Shown here piece by piece: positions 52,023 through 59,837 of a stretch of DNA of 64,000 nucleotides (the stretch's first letter is position 1; the number at the start of each line of letters is the position of its first letter). The position numbers were made by a program, and so were the translations under genes. Under the pieces are notes generated by a model. The model did not search any database and was not told the DNA's origin. It saw only the letters and a list, made by a program, of their open reading frames with translations. The DNA is from Thiohalomonas sp041685045 (lineage in GTDB: Bacteria; Pseudomonadota; Gammaproteobacteria; Thiohalomonadales; Thiohalomonadaceae), in NCBI GenBank assembly GCA_041685045.1, contig JAWLGP010000006.1, positions 62,001 to 126,000 of the forward strand. Reading direction: 5' to 3'.

Positions 52023-53357
52023 CTAGCCGGCAGGCCCTTCGGTCGGTTTACGCCCGCGGCGCCGCGCCCCGCCTGCCTGTCCGCCGCCATCAGAGCGGCG
52101 GTCGCGACCGCCGCCCGGACGGCCCCCTGGCCGTTTGCCCCGCGGCCCAGTGGGTCTGCGCTCGATCTTGACCGGTGGCTGAGGCTTGACCAGCAGTTCC
52201 GGGCGGATGGACTCGACCGGGATGCGATGGCCGACGTAGGCCTCGATGTCCATCAGCGAAAAGGCGTACTCCTCACAAGCAAAGCTGATCGCGGTGCCGG
52301 TGGCACCGGCCCGGGCGGTGCGCCCGATGCGATGCACGTAATCTTCGGCTTCCTGCGGAAGGTCGAAGTTGAATACGTGGCTGATCGCCTGGATGTGCAG
52401 CCCCCGCGCGGCGACATCGGTCGCCACCAGATAGGCGTACTCGCCGGACTCGAACTTGGCCAGCAGCGATTGGCGCTTTTTCTGAGGGACGTCCCCGGAG
52501 AGCACCGCGGTGGGGTAGCCGTTACCTTCCAGGTAGGCCCAGACCCGGTCAGCCACCCGCTTGGTATTGACGAAGATGATGCTGCGGCTCGGCTGCAATT
52601 CGCGGATGAGGCCGAGCAGCAACGGAATTTTCTCGTCCATTCCGGGGTAGTAGATGGATTCGGTAACCTTCTCGGCGGTGACCCGCTCCGGCTCTACCTC
52701 GATAAGCCGCGGATTGTTCATGTGCTCGTAGGCGAGCTCGGTGACGCGTAGCGAGAGGGTGGCCGAGAAGAGCAAGCCGAGCCGATGGGTCGGGTCCGGC
52801 ATGCGCCGCAGCAGAAAACGAATGTCCTTGATGAAGCCGAGGTCGAACATGCGGTCCGCTTCGTCCAGGACCATCACCTGAATGGAATGCAGATCGAACA
52901 CCCGCTGTTTGAAAAAGTCGATGATGCGGCCGGGCGTGCCGATCAGTACGTCCACGCCATCTTCGAGGCGCTGCCGCTGCTGATCGTATCCGGTCCCGCC
53001 ATAGATCAGACCCAGCTGGAAACCGGTGTGGCGCCCGATCTGTTCTGCATCCCGATGGATCTGAATAGCCAACTCCCGGGTCGGCGCCAGGACGATCGCC
53101 CGCGGCTGGTTGGCCCTGCGACCTTCCGGTGCGGGTTCGCGCAAGAGCCGAGTGAACAGGGCGATCAGGAACGCGGCGGTCTTGCCGGTGCCGGTCTGCG
53201 CCTGTCCGGCTACATCCTGGCCGGCCAATGCCGGGGGCAAGGTTTCCGCCTGAATGGGGGTGCAATGGGTGAATCCGGTCTCGTCGAGTCCCTGGAGGAC
53301 GGCTTCGGGCAGGTCGAAAGAGCGGAAGGAAATATCAGTCAAATGTTTGTCGGTCAT
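52023..53357 (-). CDS. rhlB: DEAD-box RNA helicase RhlB
   Basis: From the ATG at 53357 the protein has 444 residues. It shows the Q motif ('GFTHCTPIQAETLP'), Walker A 'AQTGTGKT', 'PTRELAIQ', DEAD box 'VLDEADRM', 'SATL', 'VATDVAARGLHI' and 'HRIGRTARAG'. The C-terminal 60 residues are a basic Arg/Gly-rich tail, as in RhlB, which binds RNase E and RNA in the degradosome. Divergence from trxA, with rho beyond it, is the classical gammaproteobacterial rhlB-trxA-rho arrangement and supports the name over other DEAD-box paralogues. Confidence 0.93.
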   Translation of the reverse strand: MTDKHLTDISFRSFDLPEAVLQGLDETGFTHCTPIQAETLPPALAGQDVAGQAQTGTGKTAAFLIALFTRLLREPAPEGRRANQPRAIVLAPTRELAIQIHRDAEQIGRHTGFQLGLIYGGTGYDQQRQRLEDGVDVLIGTPGRIIDFFKQRVFDLHSIQVMVLDEADRMFDLGFIKDIRFLLRRMPDPTHRLGLLFSATLSLRVTELAYEHMNNPRLIEVEPERVTAEKVTESIYYPGMDEKIPLLLGLIRELQPSRSIIFVNTKRVADRVWAYLEGNGYPTAVLSGDVPQKKRQSLLAKFESGEYAYLVATDVAARGLHIQAISHVFNFDLPQEAEDYVHRIGRTARAGATGTAISFACEEYAFSLMDIEAYVGHRIPVESIRPELLVKPQPPVKIERRPTGPRGKRPGGRPGGGRDRRSDGGGQAGGARRRGRKPTEGPAG

Positions 53358-53495
53358 AGCTAGTGAAGAATACCAGAAACACTCTCTGTTTGGACTTGAA
53401 ATACCTTTCGGATTGGGCTCAAATGTGCTGCACCGACCCAAATAAAAACATAAACTCCGGCTCGGCTCCGAGCACATCACTGGAGGCATCGAAAA

Positions 53496-53822
53496 TTGAG
53501 CGACAAAATCGTTTACGTCACCGACGATACGTTTGAGGGTGAAATCCTCAGCGCCGAAGGTCCCGTGCTGGTGGACTACTGGGCCGATTGGTGCGGGCCG
53601 TGCAAGATGATTGCACCGATCCTGGATGAAATCGCGGAAGAGTACGCCGGGCGTCTGAAGGTGGCCAAGCTGAACATCGATGAGAACCCGAATACCCCGC
53701 CGAAATACGGTATTCGCGGTATCCCGACCCTGATGTTGTTCAAGGGCGGCAACGTGGAAGCGACCAAAGTCGGTGCCGTTTCCAAGTCGCAGTTGACGGC
53801 TTTCATCGACAGCAATCTCTGA
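53496..53822 (+). CDS. trxA: Thioredoxin 1
   Basis: The 108-residue protein starts at TTG 53496 with 'GGAGGC' about nine bases upstream. The active site is 'WCGPCK' and the cis-Pro loop 'GIRGIPTLMLF', both intact. It is the cytoplasmic disulfide reductant that recycles ribonucleotide reductase and PAPS reductase. It sits between divergent rhlB and downstream rho. A hairpin at 53829-53855 follows its stop and separates it from the long rho leader. Confidence 0.96.
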   Translation: MSDKIVYVTDDTFEGEILSAEGPVLVDYWADWCGPCKMIAPILDEIAEEYAGRLKVAKLNIDENPNTPPKYGIRGIPTLMLFKGGNVEATKVGAVSKSQLTAFIDSNL

Positions 53823-53828
53823 TTCCGG

Positions 53829-53860
53829 GCGTCCGGCGCCCTCCGCGCTGGACGCTTTCC
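53829..53860 (+). terminator. Hairpin after trxA (terminator or attenuator)
   Basis: An 11-bp stem (53829-53839 with 53845-53855, one G-U pair) with a 5-nt loop CCTCC is followed by only three T, so it would be a weak intrinsic terminator. It begins 7 bp past the trxA stop and may partly separate trxA from rho. Confidence 0.5.
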
Positions 53861-54048
53861 CATTCGGGTGGTATTCTTCAGAGAGTTCGACAAGAATTAA
53901 TTAGATTTCGAGCCGTTTCCCGGCTTTCCCCTTTCCAGTGTTTCTCCGAGGGTCCCTGTCCCCAGCCCCTCGTGCTTATCTCTAAGGTTTCCTTTCTCAA
54001 TCCTACGCACACTCGTACGCAGCAACCGCTATTTCTACGGCCACTACG
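53861..54048 (+). promoter_or_regulatory. C-rich, G-poor leader of rho
   Basis: The 190 bp before the rho ATG contain long C/T-rich stretches with few G ('CGGCTTTCCCCTTTCC' near 53921-53936, and 'CTCAATCC' near 53997). That is the composition of Rho-utilisation sites. In E. coli rho is autoregulated by premature Rho-dependent termination in such a leader, and the same is inferred here. No reading frame is visible. Confidence 0.5.
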
Positions 54049-55305
54049 ATGAACCTGACCGAACTGAAGCGTAAACCCGCCTCCGAAGTCCTTGAAATCG
54101 CCGCCTCACTCGGCATCGAGGGGATTGCCCGCTCCCGTAAGGAGGCGGTCATCTTCGCCATCCTGAAGGCGCAGGCGAAAAACGGCGAAGACATTTACGG
54201 CGACGGCGTGCTCGAAATCCTGCAGGATGGTTTCGGCTTCCTGCGCTCCGCGGATGCCTCCTACCTGGCCGGGCCGGACGACATCTATGTCTCGCCAAGC
54301 CAGATAAGACGCTTCAACCTGCGTACCGGCGACACTGTATCCGGGAAGATCCGACCTCCGAAGGAGGGCGAACGCTACTTCGCGCTGCTGAAGGTCAACG
54401 ATATCAACTTCGAGCCGCCCGAGAACGCCAAGAGCAAGGTGCTGTTCGAAAATCTGACGCCGCTCCATCCCAACCAGCGGTTGAACCTCGAACTGGGCAA
54501 CGGCAGTACCGAAGACATCACGGCGCGGGTCATCGACCTGGTCGCCCCCGTCGGCAGGGGGCAGCGCGGCCTCATCGTATCGCCCCCCAAGGCCGGCAAG
54601 ACGATGCTGCTGCAGAACATCGCCCAATCCATCGCCCATAGATGCCCCGATTGCTACCTGATTGTGCTGCTCATCGACGAGCGCCCGGAAGAGGTCACCG
54701 AAATGGCCCGCTCGGTGCGTGGCGAGGTGGTCTCCTCCACTTTCGACGAGCCGGCCAGTCGCCACGTCCAGGTGGCCGAGATGGTGATCGAGAAGGCCAA
54801 GCGGCTGGTGGAGCACAAGAAGGATGTGGTGATCCTGCTCGACTCCATCACCCGTCTTGCCCGCGCCTACAATACCGTCATCCCCTCCTCCGGCAAGGTG
54901 CTGACCGGCGGTGTTGACGCCAATGCCCTGCACCGGCCGAAGCGGTTCTTTGGTGCTGCCCGCAACATTGAAGAGGGCGGTTCACTGACCATCATCGCCA
55001 CCGCGCTCATCGATACCGGCTCGCGTATGGACGACGTGATCTACGAGGAGTTCAAGGGCACCGGTAATATGGAAATCCACCTGGATCGCCGCATTGCCGA
55101 AAAGCGCATCTACCCCTCCATCAACATCAACCGCTCGGGTACGCGGCGTGAGGAACTGCTCACGGGCGTGGAAGAACTGCAGAAGATGTGGATCCTGCGC
55201 AAGTTGCTGCATCCGATGGACGAGCTGGCTGCCATGGAGTTCCTGCACGACAAGCTGAAGGATACCAAGACCAACGGCGAGTTCTTCGACTCCATGAAGC
55301 GGTAA
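54049..55305 (+). CDS. rho: Transcription termination factor Rho
   Basis: The 418-residue protein is the standard gammaproteobacterial length. It has the N-terminal helix bundle ('MNLTELKRKPASEVLEIA'), the cold-shock-like RNA-binding domain (about 50-125, 'GDGVLEILQDGFGFLRS'), Walker A 'PPKAGKTMLL', 'LLIDERPEEVTEM', Walker B 'VVILLDSITRLARAYN', the Q-loop region and 'GTGNMEIHLDRR'. It is the hexameric helicase that ends untranslated transcripts. It follows trxA after a 226-bp leader. Confidence 0.98.
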   Translation: MNLTELKRKPASEVLEIAASLGIEGIARSRKEAVIFAILKAQAKNGEDIYGDGVLEILQDGFGFLRSADASYLAGPDDIYVSPSQIRRFNLRTGDTVSGKIRPPKEGERYFALLKVNDINFEPPENAKSKVLFENLTPLHPNQRLNLELGNGSTEDITARVIDLVAPVGRGQRGLIVSPPKAGKTMLLQNIAQSIAHRCPDCYLIVLLIDERPEEVTEMARSVRGEVVSSTFDEPASRHVQVAEMVIEKAKRLVEHKKDVVILLDSITRLARAYNTVIPSSGKVLTGGVDANALHRPKRFFGAARNIEEGGSLTIIATALIDTGSRMDDVIYEEFKGTGNMEIHLDRRIAEKRIYPSININRSGTRREELLTGVEELQKMWILRKLLHPMDELAAMEFLHDKLKDTKTNGEFFDSMKR

Positions 55306-55491
55306 TGGGTGGGTTTACCGCAGAGGCCAGAGGATAGAAAGAATACCAGCCAACAAGCTGCTGGCCGACTGCGCCAGCAATACCGATACCTGACCGGGTC
55401 TGATGCGGCCGATGGACTGCCTCATGCCGGCATACCGCGGCAGCCGCCGAGAGAGACAGGTTTGCTCTGTGCCTCCGTGCCTCTGCCGTGA

Positions 55492-57981
55492 TCAGTAACT
55501 CTTCTGGAACGGCTTCACCTGCCAGATCTTTTCTGCATATTCGTTGATCGTCCGGTCTGACGAGAACATGCCCATGTTGGCGGTATTCAACAGGGCCTTG
55601 CGCGCCCAGGCCGCCTCGTCCCGATAGAGTGTGTCCACCGCCAACTGCGTATCCACGTAGGAGCGGTAGTCCGCCATCAGGAAAAAACGATCCTCTTTCG
55701 TCAGCGCCTCGATAATCGGCCGGAAACGGCCCGGTTCACCCGGGGAGAAGAATCCGCGACCAATCATGTCGAGCACCTGACTGAGTTCCGCGTCCTGTTC
55801 GATGTAGCTACGCGGGCTGTAGCCATTGGCCTGCAAACCCCGCAGTTCCTCGACGGTGTGGCCGAAGATGAAGATGTTGTCCGCGCCGACCGCTTCGCAG
55901 ATCTCGATATTGGCGCCATCGAGCGTGCCGATGGTGAGTGAACCGTTCAGCGCCAGTTTCATGTTGCCGGTTCCGGAGGCCTCCGTTCCCGCTGTGGAGA
56001 TCTGCTCCGACAGATCGACCGCCGGAATCATGTCGGCGGCGGTGGACACGTCGTAATTGGGCACGAACAGGAGCTTGAGGCGGCCATCCACCTGCGGGTC
56101 ATTGTTGACGATGTCGGCAATGTCGTTGATCAGCTTGATCACCAGCTTGGCCATGTAATAGCCCGGCGCTGCCTTGCCCGCAAACATGACGGTCCGCGGA
56201 ACCCGGTCGCCATCCCGCCCTTCACGGATGCGGTTGTAAATGGTCACCACGTGCAGCAGATTCAGCAGCTGGCGTTTGTATTCGTGGATGCGTTTGACCT
56301 GTACGTCGAACAGCGTCGTCGGGTCGAGCGTAATGCCGAGGCGCCGCGCGACGCTGGCCGCAAACGCCTCCTTGTTGGCCTGTTTTACCCGCCGGTAATC
56401 CTCGAGGAAACCGGCATCCTCCGCGAGCGGCGCCAGTTCGGAGAGCTTCGACAGCTCGGTCACCCAACCGTTGCCGATATGTGCCTCGATCAAAGCCGAC
56501 AGGCGGGGATTGGCCTGATTTAGCCACAGACGTGGTGTGATGCCGTTGGTGACGTTGATGAACTTGTCGGGATAGAGGGCGCAGAAGTCGCTGAACAGCT
56601 CGCTCTTGAGCAGTTCCGTATGCAGGGCCGCCACCCCGTTTACCTTATGGCTTCCCACGATCGCCAAATGCGCCATGCGCACGCTTCGTTCGCCGTTCTC
56701 GTCGATGAGCGACATCCGCTGTAGACGATCCAGATCGCCGGGGAAGTGGTAGCTGACCTGCTGCAAAAAGCGGTGGTTGATCTCGTAGATGATTTGCAGA
56801 TGGCGGGGCAACAGGCGCTCGAACAGCGGGACCGGCCAGCTCTCCAGCGCCTCCGGCAGTAGCGTGTGGTTGGTGTAGCTGAAGGTCTGGACCGTGATCC
56901 CCCAGGCCGTATCCCAGCTGATGTGATAGCGATCCATCAGCAGCCGCATCAACTCGGGAATGGCGATCGACGGATGGGTGTCGTTAAGCTGGATGGCGAC
57001 TTTCTCGGGAAACGCGTCCAGCGAATCGTGCTGCTTGAGATAGCGGGTGAGGACGTCCTGCAGTGAGGCGCTGACGAAGAAGTACTGCTGCTTGAGGCGC
57101 AGTTCGCGGCCGACCGTGGTCACGTCGCTCGGGTAGAGCACCTTGGAGAGGTTTTCCGAGTCGGTCTTGTCTTCGACCGCCTTGATGTAGTTGCCCTCGT
57201 TGAAGTAACGCAGGTCGAAATCACGGGATGCCTTGGCCGACCAGAGCCGCATGTTGTTGACCGTATCGACCCCGTACCCCGGGATGGGGGTGTCGTACGC
57301 CATCGCCATGACCTCTTCCGTGTCCTGCCACTGGCTGTGCAGCTGGCCGGCCTCGTCGCGAAACTGGACGACGCGTCCGTAGAACTTGACCGGATAGAGC
57401 ACTTCCGGGCGGGGGAACTCCCAGGGATTGCCGTAGCGTAGCCAGTTGTCCGGGTGTTCGACCTGGCGGCCATCCTCGATTGCCTGGCGGAACATACCGT
57501 ATTCGTAACGGATCCCGTAGCCATAACCGGGAATGCGCAAGGTCGCCATCGAATCCAGGAAGCAGGCGGCCAGCCGCCCGAGGCCGCCGTTGCCGAGCGC
57601 CGCATCAAACTCCAGTTCCGCCACCGCTTCCAGGTCGAGGCCAAGTTCGAACAGGGCCTGCTGTAGCTCGTCATAAAAACCGAGATTCAGCACACTGTTA
57701 ATCAGGCTGCGGCCAATCAGGAATTCGAGGGACAGGTAATAGACGCGTTTACTGTCCTCCTGATAGTAGGTGCGCATCGTCTCCATCCACCGTTCGATCA
57801 ATCGGTCACGCGCCACATAGGCTGTGGCGTGGTACCAGTCGCGATCGGTGGCGGTGTAGTTGTCCTTGCCGACCGTATAGATCATACGGTTGGCGAGCGA
57901 CTGCTTGAGAGAGGCAATGTCCAGCCCCTCGTAGTCGTACTTGAATGCCTTGCTTGCGCGGTTCGACGCGTCGCGGGCCAT
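55492..57981 (-). CDS. glgP: Glycogen/starch/alpha-glucan phosphorylase
   Basis: The 829-residue protein is full length for the family. 'AALGNGGLGRLAACFLDS' is the N-terminal active-site segment, 'IQLNDTHPSIAIPEL' and 'VKRIHEYKRQLLN' are conserved, and the PLP-binding Lys is in 'EASGTGNMKLALNGSL'. It releases glucose-1-phosphate from glycogen or maltodextrin in the cytoplasm. No other glg genes are adjacent. A 315-bp gap precedes it, holding a palindromic element at 58056-58132. The 186 bp between it and rho show no gene. Confidence 0.97.
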   Translation of the reverse strand: MARDASNRASKAFKYDYEGLDIASLKQSLANRMIYTVGKDNYTATDRDWYHATAYVARDRLIERWMETMRTYYQEDSKRVYYLSLEFLIGRSLINSVLNLGFYDELQQALFELGLDLEAVAELEFDAALGNGGLGRLAACFLDSMATLRIPGYGYGIRYEYGMFRQAIEDGRQVEHPDNWLRYGNPWEFPRPEVLYPVKFYGRVVQFRDEAGQLHSQWQDTEEVMAMAYDTPIPGYGVDTVNNMRLWSAKASRDFDLRYFNEGNYIKAVEDKTDSENLSKVLYPSDVTTVGRELRLKQQYFFVSASLQDVLTRYLKQHDSLDAFPEKVAIQLNDTHPSIAIPELMRLLMDRYHISWDTAWGITVQTFSYTNHTLLPEALESWPVPLFERLLPRHLQIIYEINHRFLQQVSYHFPGDLDRLQRMSLIDENGERSVRMAHLAIVGSHKVNGVAALHTELLKSELFSDFCALYPDKFINVTNGITPRLWLNQANPRLSALIEAHIGNGWVTELSKLSELAPLAEDAGFLEDYRRVKQANKEAFAASVARRLGITLDPTTLFDVQVKRIHEYKRQLLNLLHVVTIYNRIREGRDGDRVPRTVMFAGKAAPGYYMAKLVIKLINDIADIVNNDPQVDGRLKLLFVPNYDVSTAADMIPAVDLSEQISTAGTEASGTGNMKLALNGSLTIGTLDGANIEICEAVGADNIFIFGHTVEELRGLQANGYSPRSYIEQDAELSQVLDMIGRGFFSPGEPGRFRPIIEALTKEDRFFLMADYRSYVDTQLAVDTLYRDEAAWARKALLNTANMGMFSSDRTINEYAEKIWQVKPFQKSY

Positions 57982-58055
57982 CGCCTTTCCCTGTTTTGGA
58001 AAAGATAGAACTAAAGGCTATCATGAACCGCGGTTGCGACCTATCGGGGCCCGGG

Positions 58056-58132
58056 CAGGGTGAACGCGTACTTAACATGGCGCCCGTGCTGCGAGCGACC
58101 ATTGCTCTTTGGTGAGTATGCGTTAACCCAGG
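58056..58132. repeat. Short palindromic element related to the 43877-44180 repeat
   Basis: Arms 58056-58076 and 58111-58132 are imperfectly complementary. The left arm starts CAGGGTGAACGCGTACT, two mismatches from CAGGGTAAACGCATACT at 43977-43993. It lies upstream of glgP. The rest of the gap 57982-58296 shows no gene. Confidence 0.65.
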
Positions 58133-58296
58133 GGATTCGGTAGGCCGTCCGCGGATATCGACGGAGTATGCTGTGCACTATTCGCCGCTGACTTTGACCT
58201 CAACTTTGGAGGCACGTTCCGCTTCCATGGTGACCATGGCCGAACTGCTACGCTTATTGACATCGGCACGGATGCCGCGGCCTCAGGAAGCCACTG

Positions 58297-58638
58297 ATGC
58301 AAGATCATTATCCCTTTGAGCTTCCCGATTTTGAGCAGCTGAGCGAGCTCGCCCGGACAGATCCTGCGGCATTCGAGGCGAAGCGCCGTGAGCTGATCGA
58401 TGCCGCCCTGGCGCGCGTACCCGCAGAGCGGCGGGACCGCATGCGGAGTTTTCAGTGGCGTCTGGACCAGGTCCGTACCCGTGCCCCAACCCCGCTGTCC
58501 GCCTGCATGACCCTCTCGCGCATGATGTGGGATTCCGTGGCTGGCGAGAACGGGTTGCTGGACGCCCTGCACGGCCGCGTCGCCTCCCCCCAACACGCAC
58601 CTCGCGCCCCGGTAGTGAGACTGCCCCGCCGACATTGA
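58297..58638 (+). CDS. DUF3135 family protein
   Basis: The 113-residue protein has the family core: 'LPDFEQLSELARTDPAAFEAKR', 'RRDRMRSFQWRLDQVRTRA' and 'PLSACMTLSRMMWDSV'. It is all-helical with no signal peptide; the function is unknown. It stands alone, upstream of the rpmE promoter. Confidence 0.85.
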   Translation: MQDHYPFELPDFEQLSELARTDPAAFEAKRRELIDAALARVPAERRDRMRSFQWRLDQVRTRAPTPLSACMTLSRMMWDSVAGENGLLDALHGRVASPQHAPRAPVVRLPRRH

Positions 58639-58665
58639 CCGGTGGTGCGGCTCCCCAGGCCCATC

Positions 58666-58695
58666 TTGATCCACCCCTGCCTAGTTCGGTATGAT
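58666..58695 (+). promoter_or_regulatory. Sigma-70-type promoter of rpmE
   Basis: TTGATC (58666-58671) and TATGAT (58690-58695) are separated by 18 bp, close to consensus. Transcription would start near 58702, giving a roughly 65-nt leader that contains the hairpin at 58707-58746. Confidence 0.65.
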
Positions 58696-58706
58696 CCGCG
58701 GCTTTC

Positions 58707-58746
58707 TGCATGCGGTGCCCGGATTCGCCGGGTAGCGGCATGTGCA
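58707..58746 (+). promoter_or_regulatory. Structured rpmE leader hairpin
   Basis: Outer pairing TGCATGC (58707-58713) with GCATGTGCA (58738-58746, small bulge) encloses a CCCGG/CCGGG stem (58718-58722 with 58728-58732) and loop ATTCG. In gammaproteobacteria L31 represses its own mRNA through the leader; this hairpin is a candidate site, by inference. Confidence 0.5.
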
Positions 58747-58765
58747 ACCGAGAGAGACCGCCGCA

Positions 58766-58972
58766 ATGAAACCGGACATCCATCCCGAATACACGGAGAT
58801 TACCGTCAACTGCAGTTGCGGTAACAGCTTCAAAACCCGCTCCACCGCGGGCCACGACCTGAGCCTGGAAGTCTGCTCCGCCTGCCATCCGTTCTTTACC
58901 GGTAAGCAGAAGATCGTCGACACCGGCGGCCGCGTAGACAAGTTCCGTCAGAAATACGGGCTGAAAAAGTAA
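58766..58972 (+). CDS. rpmE: 50S ribosomal protein L31 (zinc-binding form)
   Basis: The 68-residue protein from ATG 58766 reads 'MKPDIHPEYTEITVNCSCGN', very close to E. coli L31. It keeps the Cys set (C16, C18, C37, C40 approximately; 'CSCG', 'CSACH') of the zinc-containing form used when zinc is plentiful. 'HPFFTGKQK' and 'GGRVDKFR' are the usual C-terminal signatures. A strong terminator follows 33 bp after the stop, inside the first codons of the nuclease gene. Confidence 0.97.
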   Translation: MKPDIHPEYTEITVNCSCGNSFKTRSTAGHDLSLEVCSACHPFFTGKQKIVDTGGRVDKFRQKYGLKK

Positions 58973-58980
58973 GGCTGGCG

Positions 58981-59781
58981 ATGCCCCGGGCATGGCTGGG
59001 CAGAGGGGCGCTCCGAAAGGGCGCCCCTTTTTCGTTCCTGCTGCTGTGGGCGGCGGGGGCCTGGAGTGCGATCGACTGTCCGCCGGATCGGATCGATGCA
59101 GAGGTTCGGGTGGACTACATTTACGATGGCGATACCGTGCGGCTGGCGGATGGCCGCAAAATCCGGTTCATCGGTGTCAACACCCCCGAAGTCGGTCACG
59201 ACGGTCAGCCGTCGGAACCGTTGGCCGATGCGGCCAAGCAGCGGGTTGAGCGGTTGCTGGCCGAGACCGGGGGGCGGCTCGCTTTGAGCTGGGGCGCCGA
59301 GCGCAAGGATCGTTACGGTCGGTTACTGGCGCATCCCTACCTTCCAGGGCTCGAAAGCCTGAATGCGCTGCTGCTCAGGGAGGGATTAGCGACAGCCTTG
59401 CGCGTGCCGCCGAACCTCGGTCACGTGGCCTGTTACGCGCACGCCGAACAACTGGCGCGGCAAGCGGGCTTGGGGGTGTGGGCACTCGCACGCTATCAGC
59501 CGATCCCCGCCAGTCGCTTGCGCCCGGCGGAGGATGCCGGTTTTCGCCTGGTGTCGGGGCGTGTCGTGCGGGTCGGTGAAAGTCGGAAATCGATATGGTT
59601 GAACCTCGACGGTCCGGTGGCGGTGCGCATCCCGCGTGAGGACCTCTTCCATTTCGAGGATATCCATTCTCTGGAGAATGCAGCCATAACGGCGCGGGGC
59701 TGGTTGCGCCGTTACGGAAAGAAGTTGACGATGACCATCCGGCACCCCGCCGATCTGGAGCGGGAGACGGCTTCGCCCTGA
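58981..59781 (+). CDS. Secreted thermonuclease (staphylococcal-nuclease-like) protein
   Basis: The 266-residue protein has an N-terminal export signal ('RKGAPFSFLLLWAAGAWSA'). A staphylococcal-nuclease domain (about 40-170) follows with 'YIYDGDTVRLADG', 'RFIGVNTPEVG' and 'ERKDRYGRLLAHPY', including the catalytic Arg, Glu and Asp-type residues. A second small beta domain (about 180-255, 'RLVSGRVVRVGESRKSIWL') follows. It would cut nucleic acid with calcium outside the cytoplasm. Codons 9-17 encode the rpmE terminator hairpin, so expression depends on read-through or an internal promoter. No alternative ATG or GTG is available that keeps the signal peptide. Confidence 0.87.
   Translation: MPRAWLGRGALRKGAPFSFLLLWAAGAWSAIDCPPDRIDAEVRVDYIYDGDTVRLADGRKIRFIGVNTPEVGHDGQPSEPLADAAKQRVERLLAETGGRLALSWGAERKDRYGRLLAHPYLPGLESLNALLLREGLATALRVPPNLGHVACYAHAEQLARQAGLGVWALARYQPIPASRLRPAEDAGFRLVSGRVVRVGESRKSIWLNLDGPVAVRIPREDLFHFEDIHSLENAAITARGWLRRYGKKLTMTIRHPADLERETASP
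59005..59032 (+). terminator. Rho-independent terminator of rpmE inside the nuclease reading frame
   Basis: GGGGCGC (59005-59011) pairs perfectly with GCGCCCC (59021-59027) across a 9-nt loop, followed by TTTTT (59028-59032). It starts 33 bp after the rpmE stop and lies within the N-terminal codons of the nuclease gene. Confidence 0.88.
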
Positions 59782-59837
59782 CAGCGAAGGCCGGGCCATT
59801 TCGAAGCGGACACACGGCGTAAAACCCACGAGCCTCC

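Noticed and set aside
55306..55491. Small gene between rho and glgP
   Set aside because: A 60-codon open frame exists at 55309-55491, but it has no ribosome site, a composition unlike neighbouring genes and CTCTG/CAGAG-type repeats; it looks non-coding.
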